Shown: positions 10,627-20,815, numbered from the stretch's first letter. The stretch is 64,000 bases of DNA from Ricordea florida (GCA_949710005.1 OX453287.1:20210017-20274016); one strand, 5' to 3'. Notes: a model not told the origin generated them from the sequence alone. Translations and numbers: made by a program.

Positions 10627-11367
10627 TTTAAAGCCTGGTTCACATATGATCGCAGACGATTGTAGGCGATCGCACTCGATCGCCAGCGACCGTCTGTGAT
10701 TATATGTGAACAGCTCCGTGTGCGATGGAGTGCGATCGCGATCGCAGGCGATCACAGGAATAGAGCCATGTTCTATCCTCGCGATCGGTTGCGATCGTCT
10801 GCGATCGAGTGCGATCATATGTGAACAAAGTTCCGCGATCGTGCGATCCGAATGTGTCGCAAAATGCTATGTTTTCTCAGCGTGCAGCACTGCAAGCGAC
10901 ATGATACCATGACAACCAGTTGCCTATCACCTTTTACTCGTGTGTGGGTTTTGGCAAGATGGAAGGTGAAATTGACACCGAACAGTTTATGGAAGAAATA
11001 AGAAAATACGATTGTTTGTTCAATCGCTTTAGCAAAGACAAGTTCAAAAAGATTAATGCCTGGTCCAAAGTTGGCGAACCTTTCAGCATTTCCCCAGCAG
11101 CTTCTCAATCAAAAAGTCGTAGCTCATTAAATAATGTATGGAAAGGTCCACAGGTTTCTCTCTCTCTTAAGACTTTCCGCACCCAGAGCGACGTTTTTTT
11201 CTGAAGATCTAGAGTAAATCGCGAACTCGGTCATCGCTGATCACTGCGATGGGCTGCGATCATATGTGATCATGCTACTCGCGATCTTCGGTTGAGTGGT
11301 TTCTGCAATCGGGCAATCACTTGCAATCGTCTGTGATCGTCTGCGATTATATGTGAACCAGGCTTAC
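10627..11367 (+). mobile_element. Harbinger-like element with CGATCGC subterminal repeats
   Basis: The left end AAGCCTGGTTCACATATGATCG (near 10628) is mirrored at the right by ATTATATGTGAACCAGGCTT (near 11346-11365). Both ends carry many GCGATCG/GATCGC motifs inside (10650-10830 and 11216-11340). The target duplication is short (TWA-like). The element holds a broken MADF ORF. It abuts the right end of the preceding MADF element within a few bases (CCAGGCTTTAAAGCCTGG at 10622-10639). Confidence 0.65.
10959..11204 (+). pseudogene. MADF domain fragment inside the Harbinger-like element
   Basis: From ATG 10959 the frame reads EQFMEEIRKYDCLFNRFSKDKFKKINAWSKVGE, the first half of a MADF domain, then degenerates (SPAASQSKSRSSLNNVWKG) instead of giving the expected RYxxIRTxFxRY helix. 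It resembles the MADF protein at 10154 but is clearly a different family member. A small internal deletion and frame loss make it non-functional. Confidence 0.6.
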
Positions 11368-11805
11368 AATGGCCTGTTCGACGATTTTTGACGAAAATCA
11401 ATCAACAATCAGCGGTCAACAATCGGCAATAACGGAAAGGATCGAGAGACCATTGGAAGCAATGTCGCGATTTTGAAGAAATTTGAGAATAAACTGGACT
11501 GTTTGATCTTTGAAATGCCTTTTATTCGTAAACTTCAACTAAAACTGAACAGAGTGACTCGATCCGCGCGAAGCTATTTACTTAACGCTTTTATTACTGA
11601 TCCCACAATTTTTTTGAATTCTTACTATGTAAATATTTTAAAGTTTTAGTCAGTCCCTCGGTAGCATTCTTATAATCGATTGTATACATTTAAACGTATG
11701 AAAAAATTTTACCTTTCAACTTCAAAATCACTGTCGAGCGGTCGAAACGTCTTTACTTTTTAACGTTAACTTTTTAGTGAAATCCGTTTCTAAAAATTTG
11801 TTGAT
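11368..11805. other. Gene-free stretch before the tandem array
   Basis: AT-rich DNA with no ORF support. Similarity to the 2.3-kb tandem unit starts only around 11805-11810, so the left edge of the array lies here. The first unit therefore lacks the first 200 or so bases of the unit as defined from copies 2 and 3. Confidence 0.4.
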
Positions 11806-11807
11806 TC

Positions 11808-13959
11808 GAACATTGTAGTCATTTGAAGTATAAAATGTATTTTATCTTAAGTCCGTCGATAACATTCCCGACCATCGAGTCGTTCCATAAACATATTTGT
11901 CATGCACGGTTTCTCTTCAAAATTCGCAGCCTTTACACGGAAATATATTTGCGTTCGTCTGTTTCGTCCCCAGCATTCACGGCAGCCATTCGCTAAGGAT
12001 AAATCAAAATTGCGTCGAGTCTGTTTCATCTGCAATCAGGCGGCATTGGGTAAATGTATTTGTGTTTGGTCTGTTTTAGTCTTGAAAATTCCTGCCCCCC
12101 GTGCCTTCAGTAAATATTTAATTAGCCTTTTCGATTCGTTCATGAAAATGATCAACTTTTCGCGGTGGAGCACCTCATTTGTGGTCCTTAACTAAAATGA
12201 AACGAACTCCGATTCTTTTGATTCGTCTTGTGATTGGCATAAAAATTTTGTTTGGCCCCGGCTGAGTTCGTCACTAAGGTAGACTGTAATGACATTGTGC
12301 ACTGTTTGCGTACAGCTGTTAGTAAAAATGCTTATCATCGTCCAAGTTGGAACAAGAGGGGAGAGCTATAGAAGCAATGTAAAGCTCATATAATACAATA
12401 ATTAGTTAAACAAGCTACAAGGGCACTTTATATTAACTTAATCGATGAGTTGTATACAGTCTCCTGAGATTCAAGACCACAACAAATTAAATATTCAGGT
12501 TAATCTTGGTCTTTTGTGTAATGCTCAAAACTCGTCTTAAGTTTATTACAAACTTAAACAATGAGTATGTGACTCCCAGAATAACTGTAATGGCGTCTTC
12601 AACCGATTTAAACTAAACCAGTTTCAACAATTTCTGCTGCAGAAATTCACATTACATAACTCTCACTTTCTAATGCAATGTATACTGATAGGAAATTAAG
12701 TGGTACCTTTGCTTGTCAGATTTGGAGCATATATCTTGCGGATTCTGAAGATTACTAATCTTGGTTTCCGTAGCCTGTCTGTGTGTATATACCAGTTAAC
12801 TCTAGACGACTACGAATATATGCAAGCTTTCCAAGCAGCGCGGAAGTAAATGTGCAAGTGTGCATGCGTCATTTCCACCGTGACGTCACCAAAGAGGTTA
12901 AAGGATCCTTTAGCAATCCCTATTCTGCCTAAAGGGTTAAACGTGTACTGTAGTAGTTTGTATGGGAAATCAAATACTTTCGAGTGTAACTTGGAATCAA
13001 TTAGTACATGTCAATTATAAAAGGATTGCACAATCGAATACTTTGGAAAATTTACGAGTGATTACCGTAAATCCTCTCTATTAAGCCCCCATCTCAATGA
13101 AGCCCCCCCCCTGTTTTATAAAGAGAGAAATAGATCCAGCCTCCCCGGTCTCTTTTAAATTTCTAGATTTCTTCCTTACTACGTTTGAGAAGACATTCGT
13201 AGCATATCACTCGCTTAGTGAACCACACAACAAAATGTCCAAGCGGCTGGGATTTCGTTTGACTTCGACCAAATTGACCCGCCCCAGCTTTCATCAGCCA
13301 ATGAAATGGATTTAGTGGCCATGTGGGTATAACAACGAATTAATGAAGGTGACTAATGATATGGCGTTTGGAGTAAACGATTCGATAAACGCTAAAACAA
13401 AAGATGTTGGTATTCGGTAGAGTAGATTTACCTCATACTATTTCAGATATAGCCGTTGTAGTTCCGCCAGTAAGGCCAATGTTCAACCAACAGCGACTGC
13501 TATTTCAACTACTAGTACTACTACATGTACACATCATGAGATTAATCTTATTGCAGTAATAGTTGCAGTTAATGTTTTAGCATGGCTACTATTTAGATAA
13601 ATCTATAATTATATGCAGTAATGATAAATGTTTATGGTTCAGATGATCCCTATCATTGTTACAAAATGCCGAGACTTGGAGCTAGATATACAACGGGGTA
13701 CACTTTCATTGAAAATGCAGAAAATATTGCACGAGCGATCAACTGCGATCTAAACGATCTAGTCCAATGCTTTGCCCGCGGTCTATGCTGCAAACCCTGG
13801 ATCATTATCAATGGCCCGTACATATATGTATGTCCGGTGAGCATTCAATTTGCGAATTAGAACTATGAGATATATTCAAACGTATGTATTATGCGCACGA
13901 TGGGGTAATATATCCAGAAACAGTTAAATATGGGAGTGACAAACTAAAGTGTAATGCGT
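11808..13959 (+). repeat. 2.3-kb tandem unit, copy 1
   Basis: First of three near-identical head-to-tail units. Landmarks are a Cys-containing segment (CFICNQAALGKCICV, about 12018), a degenerate ORF at 12447-12770, a polypyrimidine-flanked AAGCCCCC block at 13085, then two small viral-type ORFs at the 3' end. The repeat breaks at about 13959, inside what is a zinc-ribbon gene in the terminal copy. It differs from copies 2 and 3 by point changes and small indels, so the duplications are not recent. Confidence 0.8.
13621..13860 (+). pseudogene. Small Cys-containing viral-type ORF, copy 1
   Basis: 79 residues, starting MINVYGSDDPYHCYKMPRLG. It is the same protein as at 15933 and 18565, but a frame change near the end replaces the C-terminal SICELEL with an unrelated tail. 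The downstream zinc-ribbon frame is also broken. It is a degraded duplicate, and no database family is recognised. Confidence 0.5.
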
Positions 13960-14754
13960 TTTGTCGGCCGTCGCGTCAACATGCTGGCGATCCGTTATTC
14001 TTGACCGATCAGTGATCAATTTAAAGTTATTTATTTTATTTAGTCCCTCGTTGTCTCCATTTCCAGATCCAAATACTGGTATTTAGTCCGTTTTGTCTCC
14101 AAAATTGTAGTCATTCGAAGTATAAAATGTATTTTGTGTTAAGTCCGTCGAGTCCTCAACTAACAACATTTCGGCGACCGTCGAGTTGTCGATTAACATT
14201 ATAATATACTTGTCATGCACTGTTTGTTTTCAAAATTCACGGCCTTTACACGGAAATATATTTGCGTTCGTCTGTTTCGTCCCCAGCAGTCACGGCAGCC
14301 GTTTGGTAAAGATAAATAAAATTACGTTGAGTCTGTTTCATCTGCAATCAGGCGGCATTGGGTAAATGTATTTATGTTTGGTCTGTTTTAGTCTGGAAAA
14401 TTCCTGCCCCCCGTGCCTTCAGTAAATATTTAATTAGCCTTTTCGATTCGTTCATGAAATGATCAACCTTTCGCGGTGAGCACCTCATTTGTGGTCCTTA
14501 ACTAAAATGAAACGAACTCCGATTCTTTTGATTCGTCTTGTGATTGGCATAAAAACTTTGTTTGGCCCCGGCTGAGTTCGTCACTAAGGTAGACTGTAAT
14601 GACGTTGTGCACGGTTTGCGTACAGCTGTTAGTAAAAATGCTTATCATCGTCCAAGTTGGAACAAGAGGGGAGAGCTATAGAAGCAGAGTAAAGCTCATA
14701 TAATACAATAATTAGGTAAACAAGTTACAAGGGCACTTTATATTAACTTAATCG

Positions 14755-15081
14755 ATGAGTTGTATACAGTCTCCTGAGATTCAAGACCACAACAAATTAA
14801 ATATTCAGGTTAATCTTGGTCTTTTGTGTAATGCTCAGAACTCGTCTTACGTTTATTACAAACTTAAACAATCAGTATGTGACTCCCAGAATAACTGTAA
14901 TGGCGTCTTCAACCGATTTAAACTAAACCAGTTTCAACAATTTCTGCAGCAGAAATTCACATTACATAACTCACTTTCTAATGCAATGTATACTGATAGG
15001 AAATTAAGTGTTACCTTTGCTCGTCAGATTTGGAGCATATATCTTGCGGATTCTGAAGATTACTTATCTTGGTTTCCGTAG
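14755..15081 (+). CDS. Hypothetical ORF of the tandem unit
   Basis: 108 residues from ATG to stop, open only in this copy; copies 1 (12447) and 3 (17069) carry in-frame stops or indels. The sequence is polar with Gln/Asn-rich stretches (FQQFLQQKF) and ends FARQIWSIYLADSEDYLSWFP. There is no signal peptide, membrane segment or known motif. Whether it was ever translated is unclear; a common ancestor open in all three copies is plausible but unproven. Confidence 0.35.
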   Translation: MSCIQSPEIQDHNKLNIQVNLGLLCNAQNSSYVYYKLKQSVCDSQNNCNGVFNRFKLNQFQQFLQQKFTLHNSLSNAMYTDRKLSVTFARQIWSIYLADSEDYLSWFP

Positions 15082-15732
15082 CCTGTCTGTGTGTATGTAC
15101 CAGTTAACTCTAGACGACTACGAATATCTGCAAGCTTTCCAAGCAGCGCGGAAGTAAATGTGCAAGTGTGCATGCGTCATTTCCACGGTGACGTCACCAA
15201 AGAGGGAGGTTAAAGGATCCTTTAGCAATCCCTTTTCTGCATAAAGGGGTTAAACGTGTACTGTAGTAGTTTGTATGGGAAATCAAATACTTTCGAGTGT
15301 AACTTGGAATCAATTAGCACATGTCAATTATGAAAGGATTGCACGATCGAATACTTTGGAAAATTTACGAGTGATTACCGTAAATCCTCTCTATTAAGCC
15401 CCCATCTCAAAGAAGCCCCCCCCCCCCCTGTTTTATAAAGAGAGAAATAGATCCAGCCTCCCCGGTCTCTTTTAAATTTCTAGATTTCTTCCTTACTACG
15501 TTTGAGAAGACATTCGTAGCATATCACTCGCTTAGTAAACCACACAACAAAATGTCCAAGCGGCTGTGATGTCGTTTAACTGTCGACCAAATTGACCCTC
15601 CCCAGCTTTCCTCAGCCAATGAAATGGATTTAGTGGCCATGTGGGTATAACAACGAATTAATGAAGGTGACTAATGATATGGCGTTTGGAGTAAACGATT
15701 CGATAAACGCTAAAACAAAAGATGTTGGTGTT

Positions 15733-15912
15733 CGGTAAAGTAGATTTACCTCATACTATTTCAGATAAAGCCGTTGTAGTTCCGCCAGTAAGGCCAATGT
15801 TCAACCAACAGCGACTGCTATTTCAACAACTAGTACTACTACACATCATGAGATTAATCTTATTGCAGTAATAGTTGCCGTTGGTGTTTTAGCATGGCTA
15901 CTATTTAGATAA
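15733..15912 (+). CDS. Possible tail-anchored small membrane protein, repeated
   Basis: Two frames are relevant. One reads VDLPHTISDKAVVVPPVRP. A second, after an apparent slip, reads a Thr/Ser-rich stretch followed by a hydrophobic C-terminal helix (INLIAVIVAVGVLAWLLFR, then stop at about 15910). The same helix occurs in copy 1 (to about 13598) and copy 3 (to about 18543). The helix conserved in three copies suggests a real tail-anchored protein that has since frameshifted. It lies just upstream of the 82-residue ORF. Confidence 0.4.
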
Positions 15913-15932
15913 ATCTATAATTATATGTAGTA

Positions 15933-16181
15933 ATGATAAATGTTAATGGTTCAGATGATCCCTATCATTGTTACAAAATGCCGAGACTTGGAGCTAGATA
16001 TACAACGGGGTATACTTTCATTGAAAATGCAGAAAATATTGAACGAGCGATCAACAACGATCTAAACGATCTAGTCAAATGCTTTGCCCGCGGTCTATGC
16101 TGCAGACCCTGGATCATTATCAATGGCCCGTATAGCATATGTATGTCCGGTGAGCATTCAATTTGCGAATTAGAACTATGA
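15933..16181 (+). CDS. Small viral-type protein, copy 2 (82 aa)
   Basis: An intact ORF of 82 residues: MINVNGSDDPYHCYKMPRLG, GYTFIENAENIERAINNDLNDLVKC, then a CCRPWIIINGPYSICMSGEHSICELEL tail with several cysteines. It is nearly identical to the terminal copy at 18565. No family is recognised. Conservation of the frame across three copies, with mostly substitutions rather than stops, argues that it was a real gene. Confidence 0.55.
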   Translation: MINVNGSDDPYHCYKMPRLGARYTTGYTFIENAENIERAINNDLNDLVKCFARGLCCRPWIIINGPYSICMSGEHSICELEL

Positions 16182-18039
16182 GATATATTCAAACGTATGT
16201 ATTATGCGCACGATGCGGTAATATATCCAGAAACAGTTAAATATGGGAGTGGCAAACTTAAGTGTAATGCGTTTGGTCGGCCGTCGCGTCAACATGCTGG
16301 CGATCCGTTACTCTTGACCGATCAGTGATCAATTTAAAGTTATTTATTTTATTTAGTCCCTCGTTGTCTCCATTTCCAGATCCAAATACTGGTATTTAGT
16401 CCGTTTTGTCCCCAAAATTGTAGTCATTCGAAGTATAAAATGTATTTTGTGTTAAGTCCGTCGAGTCCTCAACTAACAACATTCCGGCGACCGTCGAGTT
16501 GTTCGATTAACATTATAATATACTTGTCATGCACTGTTTGTTTTCAAAATTCACGGCCTTTACACGGAAATATATTTGCGTTCGTCTGTTTCGTCCCCAG
16601 CATTCACGGCAGCCGTTTGGTAAAGATAAATCAAAATTGCGTTGAGTCTGTTTCATCTGCAATCAGGCGGCATTGGGTAAATGTATTTGTGTTTGGTCTG
16701 TTTTAGTCTCGAAAATTCCTGCCCCCCGTGCCTTCAGTAAATATTTAATTAGCCTTTTCGATTCGTTCATGAAATGATCAACCTTTCGCGGTGAGCACCT
16801 CATTTGTGGTCCTTAACTAAAATGAAACGAACTCCGATTCTTTTGATTCGTCTTGTGATTGGCATAAAAACTTTGTTTGGCCCCGGCTGAGTTCGTCACT
16901 AAGGTAGACTGTAATGACGTTGTGCACTGTTTGCGTACAGCTGTTAGTAAAAATGCTTAATATCGTCCAAGTTGGAACAAGAGGGGAGAGCTATAGAAGC
17001 AGAGTAAAGCTCATATAATACAATAATTAGTTAAACAAGCTACAAGGGCACTTTATATTAACTTAATCGATGAGTTGTATACAGTCTCCTGAGATTCGAG
17101 ACCACAACAAATTAAATATTCATGTTAATCTTGGTCTTTTGTGTAATGCTCAAAACTCGTCTTACGTTTATTACAAAGTTAAGCAATGAGTATGTGACTC
17201 CCAGAATAACTGTAATGGCGTCTTCAACCGATTTAAACTAAACCAGTTTCAACAATTTCTGCTGCAGAAATTCATATTACATAACTCTCACTTTCTAATG
17301 CAATGTATACTGATAGGAAATTAAGTGTTACCTTTGCTTGTCAGATTTGGAGCATATATCTTGCGGATTCTGAAGATTACTAATCTTGGTTTCCGTAGCC
17401 TGTCTGTGTATACATACCAGGTAACTGTAGACGACTACGAATATATGCAACCATTCCAAGCAGCGCGGAAGTGAATGTGCGAGTGTGCATGCGTCATTTC
17501 CACGGTGACGTCACCAAAGAGGGAGGTTAAAGGATCCTTTAGCAATCCCTTTTCTGCCTGAAGGAGTTAAACGTGTACTGTAGTAGTTTGTATGGGAAAT
17601 CAAATGCTTTCGAGGGTAACTTGGAATCAATTAGCACATGTCAATTATAAAAGGATTGCACCATCGAATACTTTGGAAAATTTACGAGTGATTACCGTAA
17701 ATCCTCTCTATTAAGCCCCCATCTCAAAGAAGCCCCTCCCTGTTTTATAAAGAGAGAAATAGATCCAGCCTCCCCGGTCTCTTTTAAATTTCTAGATTTC
17801 TTCCTTACCACGTTTGAGAAGACATCCGTAGCATATCACTCGCTTAGTGAACCACACAACAAAATGTCCAAGCGGCTGCGATTTCGTTTGACAATCGACC
17901 AAATTGACCCGCCCCAGCTTTCCTCAGCCAATGAAATGGATTTAGTGGTCATGTGGGTATAACAACGAATTAATGAAGGCGACTAATGATATGGCGTTTG
18001 GAGTAAACGATTCGATAAACGCTAAAGCAAAAGATGTTG

Positions 18040-18368
18040 GTATTCGGAATAATTTAGGTAGCAGTAAAGGAGGCAGGATGGCCGAGTGGTCTAGGGCGCG
18101 GTATTTCAATGCGGTGACCCGGGTTCAAATCCCGCTCTGGCCACTACCTGGTGTTGTTCTGGGTAAGTACCTGGTTCAACTCCTCGATCATCCTTGTAAA
18201 TAGCCAACTGGTCTGCCTCCCACCAGTCGAGATTCTTAACTATGTTGTATCTTGTATGTAATAAGTGACTCTAAAAAGCCCCCGTGGGGACGAGCCACTA
18301 TATGTATGTATGCATGTATGTATGTATGTATGCATGCATGCATGCATGCATGCATGTATGTATGTATG
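18040..18368 (+). mobile_element. tRNA-derived SINE with TGTA tail
   Basis: The head has a tRNA-like A box (TGGCCGAGTGGTCTAG) and B box (GGTTCAAATCC) near 18080-18134. A body with CCTCCCACCAGTCGAG and CCCCGTGGGGACGAG follows, then a (TGTA)n/(TGCA)n tail to 18368. The empty site is visible in copies 1 and 2 of the 2.3-kb unit, which fixes the insertion between ...ATTCGG and TAAAGTAGATTTACC. A real tRNA is excluded by the missing acceptor pairing and variable arm. Confidence 0.75.
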
Positions 18369-18564
18369 TAAAGTAGATTTACCTCATAATATTTCAGATA
18401 AAGCCGTTGTAGTTCCGCCAGTAAGGCCAATATCAACCAATAGCGACTGCTATTTCAACTACTAGTACTACTACACATCATGAGATTAATCTTATTGCAG
18501 TAATAGTTGCAGTTGGTGTTTTGACATGGCTATTATTTAGATAAATCTATAATTATATGTAGTA

Positions 18565-18813
18565 ATGATAAATGTTAATGGTTCAGATGATCCCTATCAT
18601 TGTTACAAAATGCCGAGAATTGGGGCTAGATACACAACGGGGTATAGTTTTATTGAAAATGCAGAAAATATTGCACGAGCGATCAACCGCGATCTAAAAG
18701 ATCTAGTCAAATGCTTTGCCCGAGGTCTATGCTGCAGACGCTGGATCATTATCAATGGCCCGTATAGCATATGTATGTCCGGTGAGCATTCAATTTGCGA
18801 ATTAGAACTATGA
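18565..18813 (+). CDS. Small Cys-containing viral-type protein (82 aa)
   Basis: This is the copy attached to the virus-like body. The start MINVNGSDDPYHCYKMPRIG sits after an AT-rich leader (TAATTATATGTAGTAATG). The mid-part is helical (ENAENIARAINRDLKDLVKC) and the end is Cys-rich (CCRRWIIINGPYSICMSGEH). Its stop overlaps the next ATG (ATGA at 18810), an arrangement typical of compact viral genomes. Function unknown; the cysteines might bind metal or form disulfides. Confidence 0.6.
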   Translation: MINVNGSDDPYHCYKMPRIGARYTTGYSFIENAENIARAINRDLKDLVKCFARGLCCRRWIIINGPYSICMSGEHSICELEL

Positions 18814-18929
18814 GATATATTCAAACGTATGTGTTATGCGTACGATGCGGTAATCCAGAAACAGTTAAATATGGGAGTGGCAAACTAAAGTGTAATGCAT
18901 GTGGTTTTCAGTATTATGTTGGTAAATAA
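18810..18929 (+). CDS. Mini zinc-ribbon protein (39 aa)
   Basis: A 39-residue ORF overlapping the preceding stop by four bases. It contains two knuckles, CVRCG at residues 10-14 and CNACGF at about 28-33, 15 residues apart, giving a CxxC...CxxC zinc ribbon like those of TFIIS, TFB or transposon-associated ribbons. It is too short for anything else. Copies 1 and 2 of the tandem unit carry a truncated, frameshifted version, and the repeat junction lies between the two knuckles. A nucleic-acid-binding or late-transcription role is inference. Confidence 0.6.
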   Translation: MRYIQTYVLCVRCGNPETVKYGSGKLKCNACGFQYYVGK

Positions 18930-19044
18930 AGCGGAAAAATCCAGGAAAGGTTTACTTGTTCTATAAAAGCAGTGAAGTAAATAGCTCAAACGTGTAGAGT
19001 TACTGGATCTACAATTAGACGGTTATACAGATTATTCATTAGAG

Positions 19045-19674
19045 ATGGACGACTTAAGAATTAAATTGCCGTGTCACCTTATTTTTACTGGACCTACAAA
19101 TCGTGGGAAAACTAAATATTTAGTCTATCAATTACGAGAAACATTTAGGCGCGCATTCGAAATTATTGTTCTTACTTGCCCGACCTATATCAAAACACGT
19201 ACTTATCGAGGATTCGCTAAAAACGATAGGAGATTTATAGTCGCTTCACCAGACGCCAGTAATAGTGATGAGATTGAACAATTGTTAACGGATTGTGAAA
19301 CGTTATTCACTGGTACTGATACATTGATCATTTTAGATGATTGTGCGGCTAGTAGTGAAGTGAAACGTAGAAGTAAGAAGTTTATTAGTCTCGTATTCTC
19401 TGGTAGACATCAAGGGTTATCAGTCTGGGTATTGACTCAACAATTAAATTCCATAGCAAAACCGTTTCGAGATAACGTTGCCGGTGTTGTGGCATTTCAT
19501 AATCCGTCGCAGATTGGTACTAAAATGTTGTTTGAGGATTTCTCTGAAGATTTGGATCCGGAAACTCGTAAACGACTAATAGAACTGTTGAGATCAGAAA
19601 AATATTCGAGATTATGTTTATTTTTAAGATTTCAATTCAGTTGTTATCTAGAGATACCAGCGGTTATAGATTAA
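19045..19674 (+). CDS. A32-like DNA-packaging ATPase
   Basis: 209 residues from ATG (GAGATGGACGAC) to TAA, intact. It shows the FtsK/HerA-superfamily A32-like layout: Walker A GPTNRGKT at residues 16-23, an ACT-like strand VLTCPTY at about 42-48, Walker B LIILDDC at 94-100, then GRHQGLSVWVLTQQ at 120-133, the conserved sensor/Gln motif, followed by AKPFRDNVAG. About 200-250 residues is the usual size in Polintons, PLVs, virophages and related viruses. In those it pumps DNA into the capsid. The next ORF begins four bases downstream, so the block was co-expressed. This is the strongest evidence that 18.4-30 kb derives from a DNA virus or Polinton-like element. Confidence 0.85.
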   Translation: MDDLRIKLPCHLIFTGPTNRGKTKYLVYQLRETFRRAFEIIVLTCPTYIKTRTYRGFAKNDRRFIVASPDASNSDEIEQLLTDCETLFTGTDTLIILDDCAASSEVKRRSKKFISLVFSGRHQGLSVWVLTQQLNSIAKPFRDNVAGVVAFHNPSQIGTKMLFEDFSEDLDPETRKRLIELLRSEKYSRLCLFLRFQFSCYLEIPAVID

Positions 19675-19677
19675 TAC

Positions 19678-20192
19678 ATGTCAGTGGTTGAAGAATATTT
19701 GGAGAGTTCCACTAAGAGCGAGGTAAAGAAAGACAATGTTGAGGATGATCTTGAAACTAAAAGAGAGAGTTTAGCTATTCTAGCTAGTTTAGGAGCTACC
19801 CAAGAATATTTAGGTCAAGAGTTAACTCTAGGTGCTATTAATAAACTTTCTAGTACTGACCGGTAGAAAAATATTATAATCGTTATCAAGTTGTTTTAGG
19901 TAAACAAGTAACTAGTGGATTAGTAGATTCCGCCCTATATACTGCATCTAAAGTTATTAGTTATCTGCTACCAATAGATGATTGTGGAAGTTTGTGTCAT
20001 GATCTTCAAGAGGATGAACTTGATAAAAGGGAGCTTAGTAATATTGCTGGATTATTAGTTTTGAAAGACGGAAGATTGATAACACTTGCTAGCGGTTTAT
20101 TCAAAGTTGCCAAGGACGTAAAGTTAGTAGAAACAGAGGAGAATGCTAACAAAATCGTAGAACTTGATAGCACAACTGAGCAGGTTAATTAA
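19678..20192 (+). pseudogene. Hypothetical viral-type protein, one frameshift
   Basis: The first frame (19678-19866) gives an acidic helical N-terminus ending GAINKLSSTD. A one-base slip near 19862 moves the reading frame, which then stays open to 20192 (about 110 residues: VLGKQVTSGLVDSALYTASKV and LVLKDGRLITLASGLFKVAKD). Originally about 171 residues. There is no transmembrane segment and no family I recognise. It lies directly behind the ATPase. The single lesion indicates fairly recent decay. Confidence 0.5.
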
Positions 20193-20219
20193 AGATTTCT
20201 GTAGAATTAACTAATATAA

Positions 20220-20489
20220 ATGTCGGATGAGCAAACTGAACAAATTACCAGTGAAGGGTGAAAAGAAAAAGGATCCAAAGAAAGTAGAAGCTGGAAAAAG
20301 GTTGCAAGCCGAGAATACAATAAACGAGCAAGAGAAGCTTTAGAAAGAGAAACAAAACGAGAAGCAGAAATGGAGGCAAGTGAAACAAAATCTAGCCCAC
20401 GTATTGTTGATATAAGTTTAACCACTGCCATTTCTTTAATTGCAGTAGGTTTAACCGGCATTAGATTTATTTATGCGATATTTCTATAA
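20220..20489 (+). pseudogene. Basic helical protein with C-terminal membrane segment
   Basis: ATG at 20220 after the leader ACTAATATAA. A TGA at codon 14 interrupts the frame, which is otherwise open for 89 codons. It encodes an Arg/Lys/Glu-rich helix (REYNKRAREALERETKREAE) and a C-terminal hydrophobic segment (ISLTTAISLIAVGLTGIRFIY). The topology is a tail-anchored membrane protein, common among small structural proteins of membrane-containing icosahedral viruses; that parallel is inference. Confidence 0.45.
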
Positions 20490-20610
20490 ATCAAAACAGG
20501 AAAAGGAAACAGAAAAACCTAAACCAGAAACACCAGAAACCGAAACACCAAAATCAGAACCACCAAAACCAAAACCTGAAACTAAAGGAGTTCAAATAGG
20601 AATGTATTAG
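20473..20610 (+). CDS. Pro/Glu/Lys-rich 45-aa ORF
   Basis: Starts at an ATG inside the end of the preceding gene, in another frame, and ends at TAG 20610. After MRYFYKSK it consists of repeated K-P-x-P-E-T style units (PKPETPETETPKSEPPKPKP) and ends QIGMY. It is a low-complexity, extended linker-like peptide. Overlap with the previous ORF and the short gap to the next fit a compact viral gene order. Could be a chance frame. Confidence 0.35.
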   Translation: MRYFYKSKQEKETEKPKPETPETETPKSEPPKPKPETKGVQIGMY

Positions 20611-20643
20611 TTATTTAGAGATTCCATCATTTAAACTAATCTT

Positions 20644-20787
20644 ATGTCCGGTGAACAAAATAAGCTGGTAAAAACAGTGATGGATGCCTCCGTTTTGGTT
20701 TGGTTATCAGTAGGAGTTGGCTATTTTAGTAAAAGGTTATTAAAGGAATCGTTTCTAAGTGATCCCAGTAGTAGCATTACATATTAA
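20644..20787 (+). CDS. Single-pass small membrane protein (47 aa)
   Basis: ATG at 20644 (leader TTTAAACTAATCTT). It encodes MSGEQNKLVKTVMDAS, then a hydrophobic stretch (VLVWLSVGVGYF) followed by a basic stop-transfer SKRLLKES and a polar tail. Too short for a domain assignment. Its position among similarly sized membrane ORFs suggests a minor virion membrane protein. Confidence 0.45.
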   Translation: MSGEQNKLVKTVMDASVLVWLSVGVGYFSKRLLKESFLSDPSSSITY

Positions 20788-20815
20788 GATTTAATTAATT
20801 ATTACACAAATCCTT

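Larger units (their letters stand above)
13960..16271 (+). repeat. 2.3-kb tandem unit, copy 2
   Basis: 2312 bases, beginning TGTCGGCCGTCGCGTCAAC and ending at ...AAGTGTAATGCG. It contains the best-preserved version of the internal ORF (14755-15081) and an intact 82-residue ORF (15933-16181). The junction with copy 3 is the same as the junction with copy 1, as expected from unequal exchange or rolling-circle style amplification. Confidence 0.85.
16272..18896 (+). repeat. 2.3-kb tandem unit, copy 3 (with SINE insertion)
   Basis: This copy matches copy 2 throughout except for about 330 inserted bases (18040-18368), which are a SINE. Unlike copies 1 and 2, which jump back to the start of a unit at ...GTAATGCG, this copy continues into unique sequence (GTAATGCATGTGGTTTTC) and completes the zinc-ribbon gene. 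It is therefore the copy still joined to the body of the virus-like element. Confidence 0.85.

Noticed and set aside
10531..10818. Arg/Ile-rich ORF on the minus strand
   Set aside because: Translation of the CGATCGC-type subterminal repeats of the Harbinger-like element.
18070..18145. tRNA-Leu gene
   Set aside because: A and B boxes exist, but the acceptor stem and variable arm do not fold, and a SINE body and TGTA tail follow. The same applies at 7110, 38440 and 52120.
18265..18465. ORFs rich in Met-Tyr-Val-Cys or His-Thr-Tyr
   Set aside because: Translation of the TGTA/TGCA tail of the SINE.
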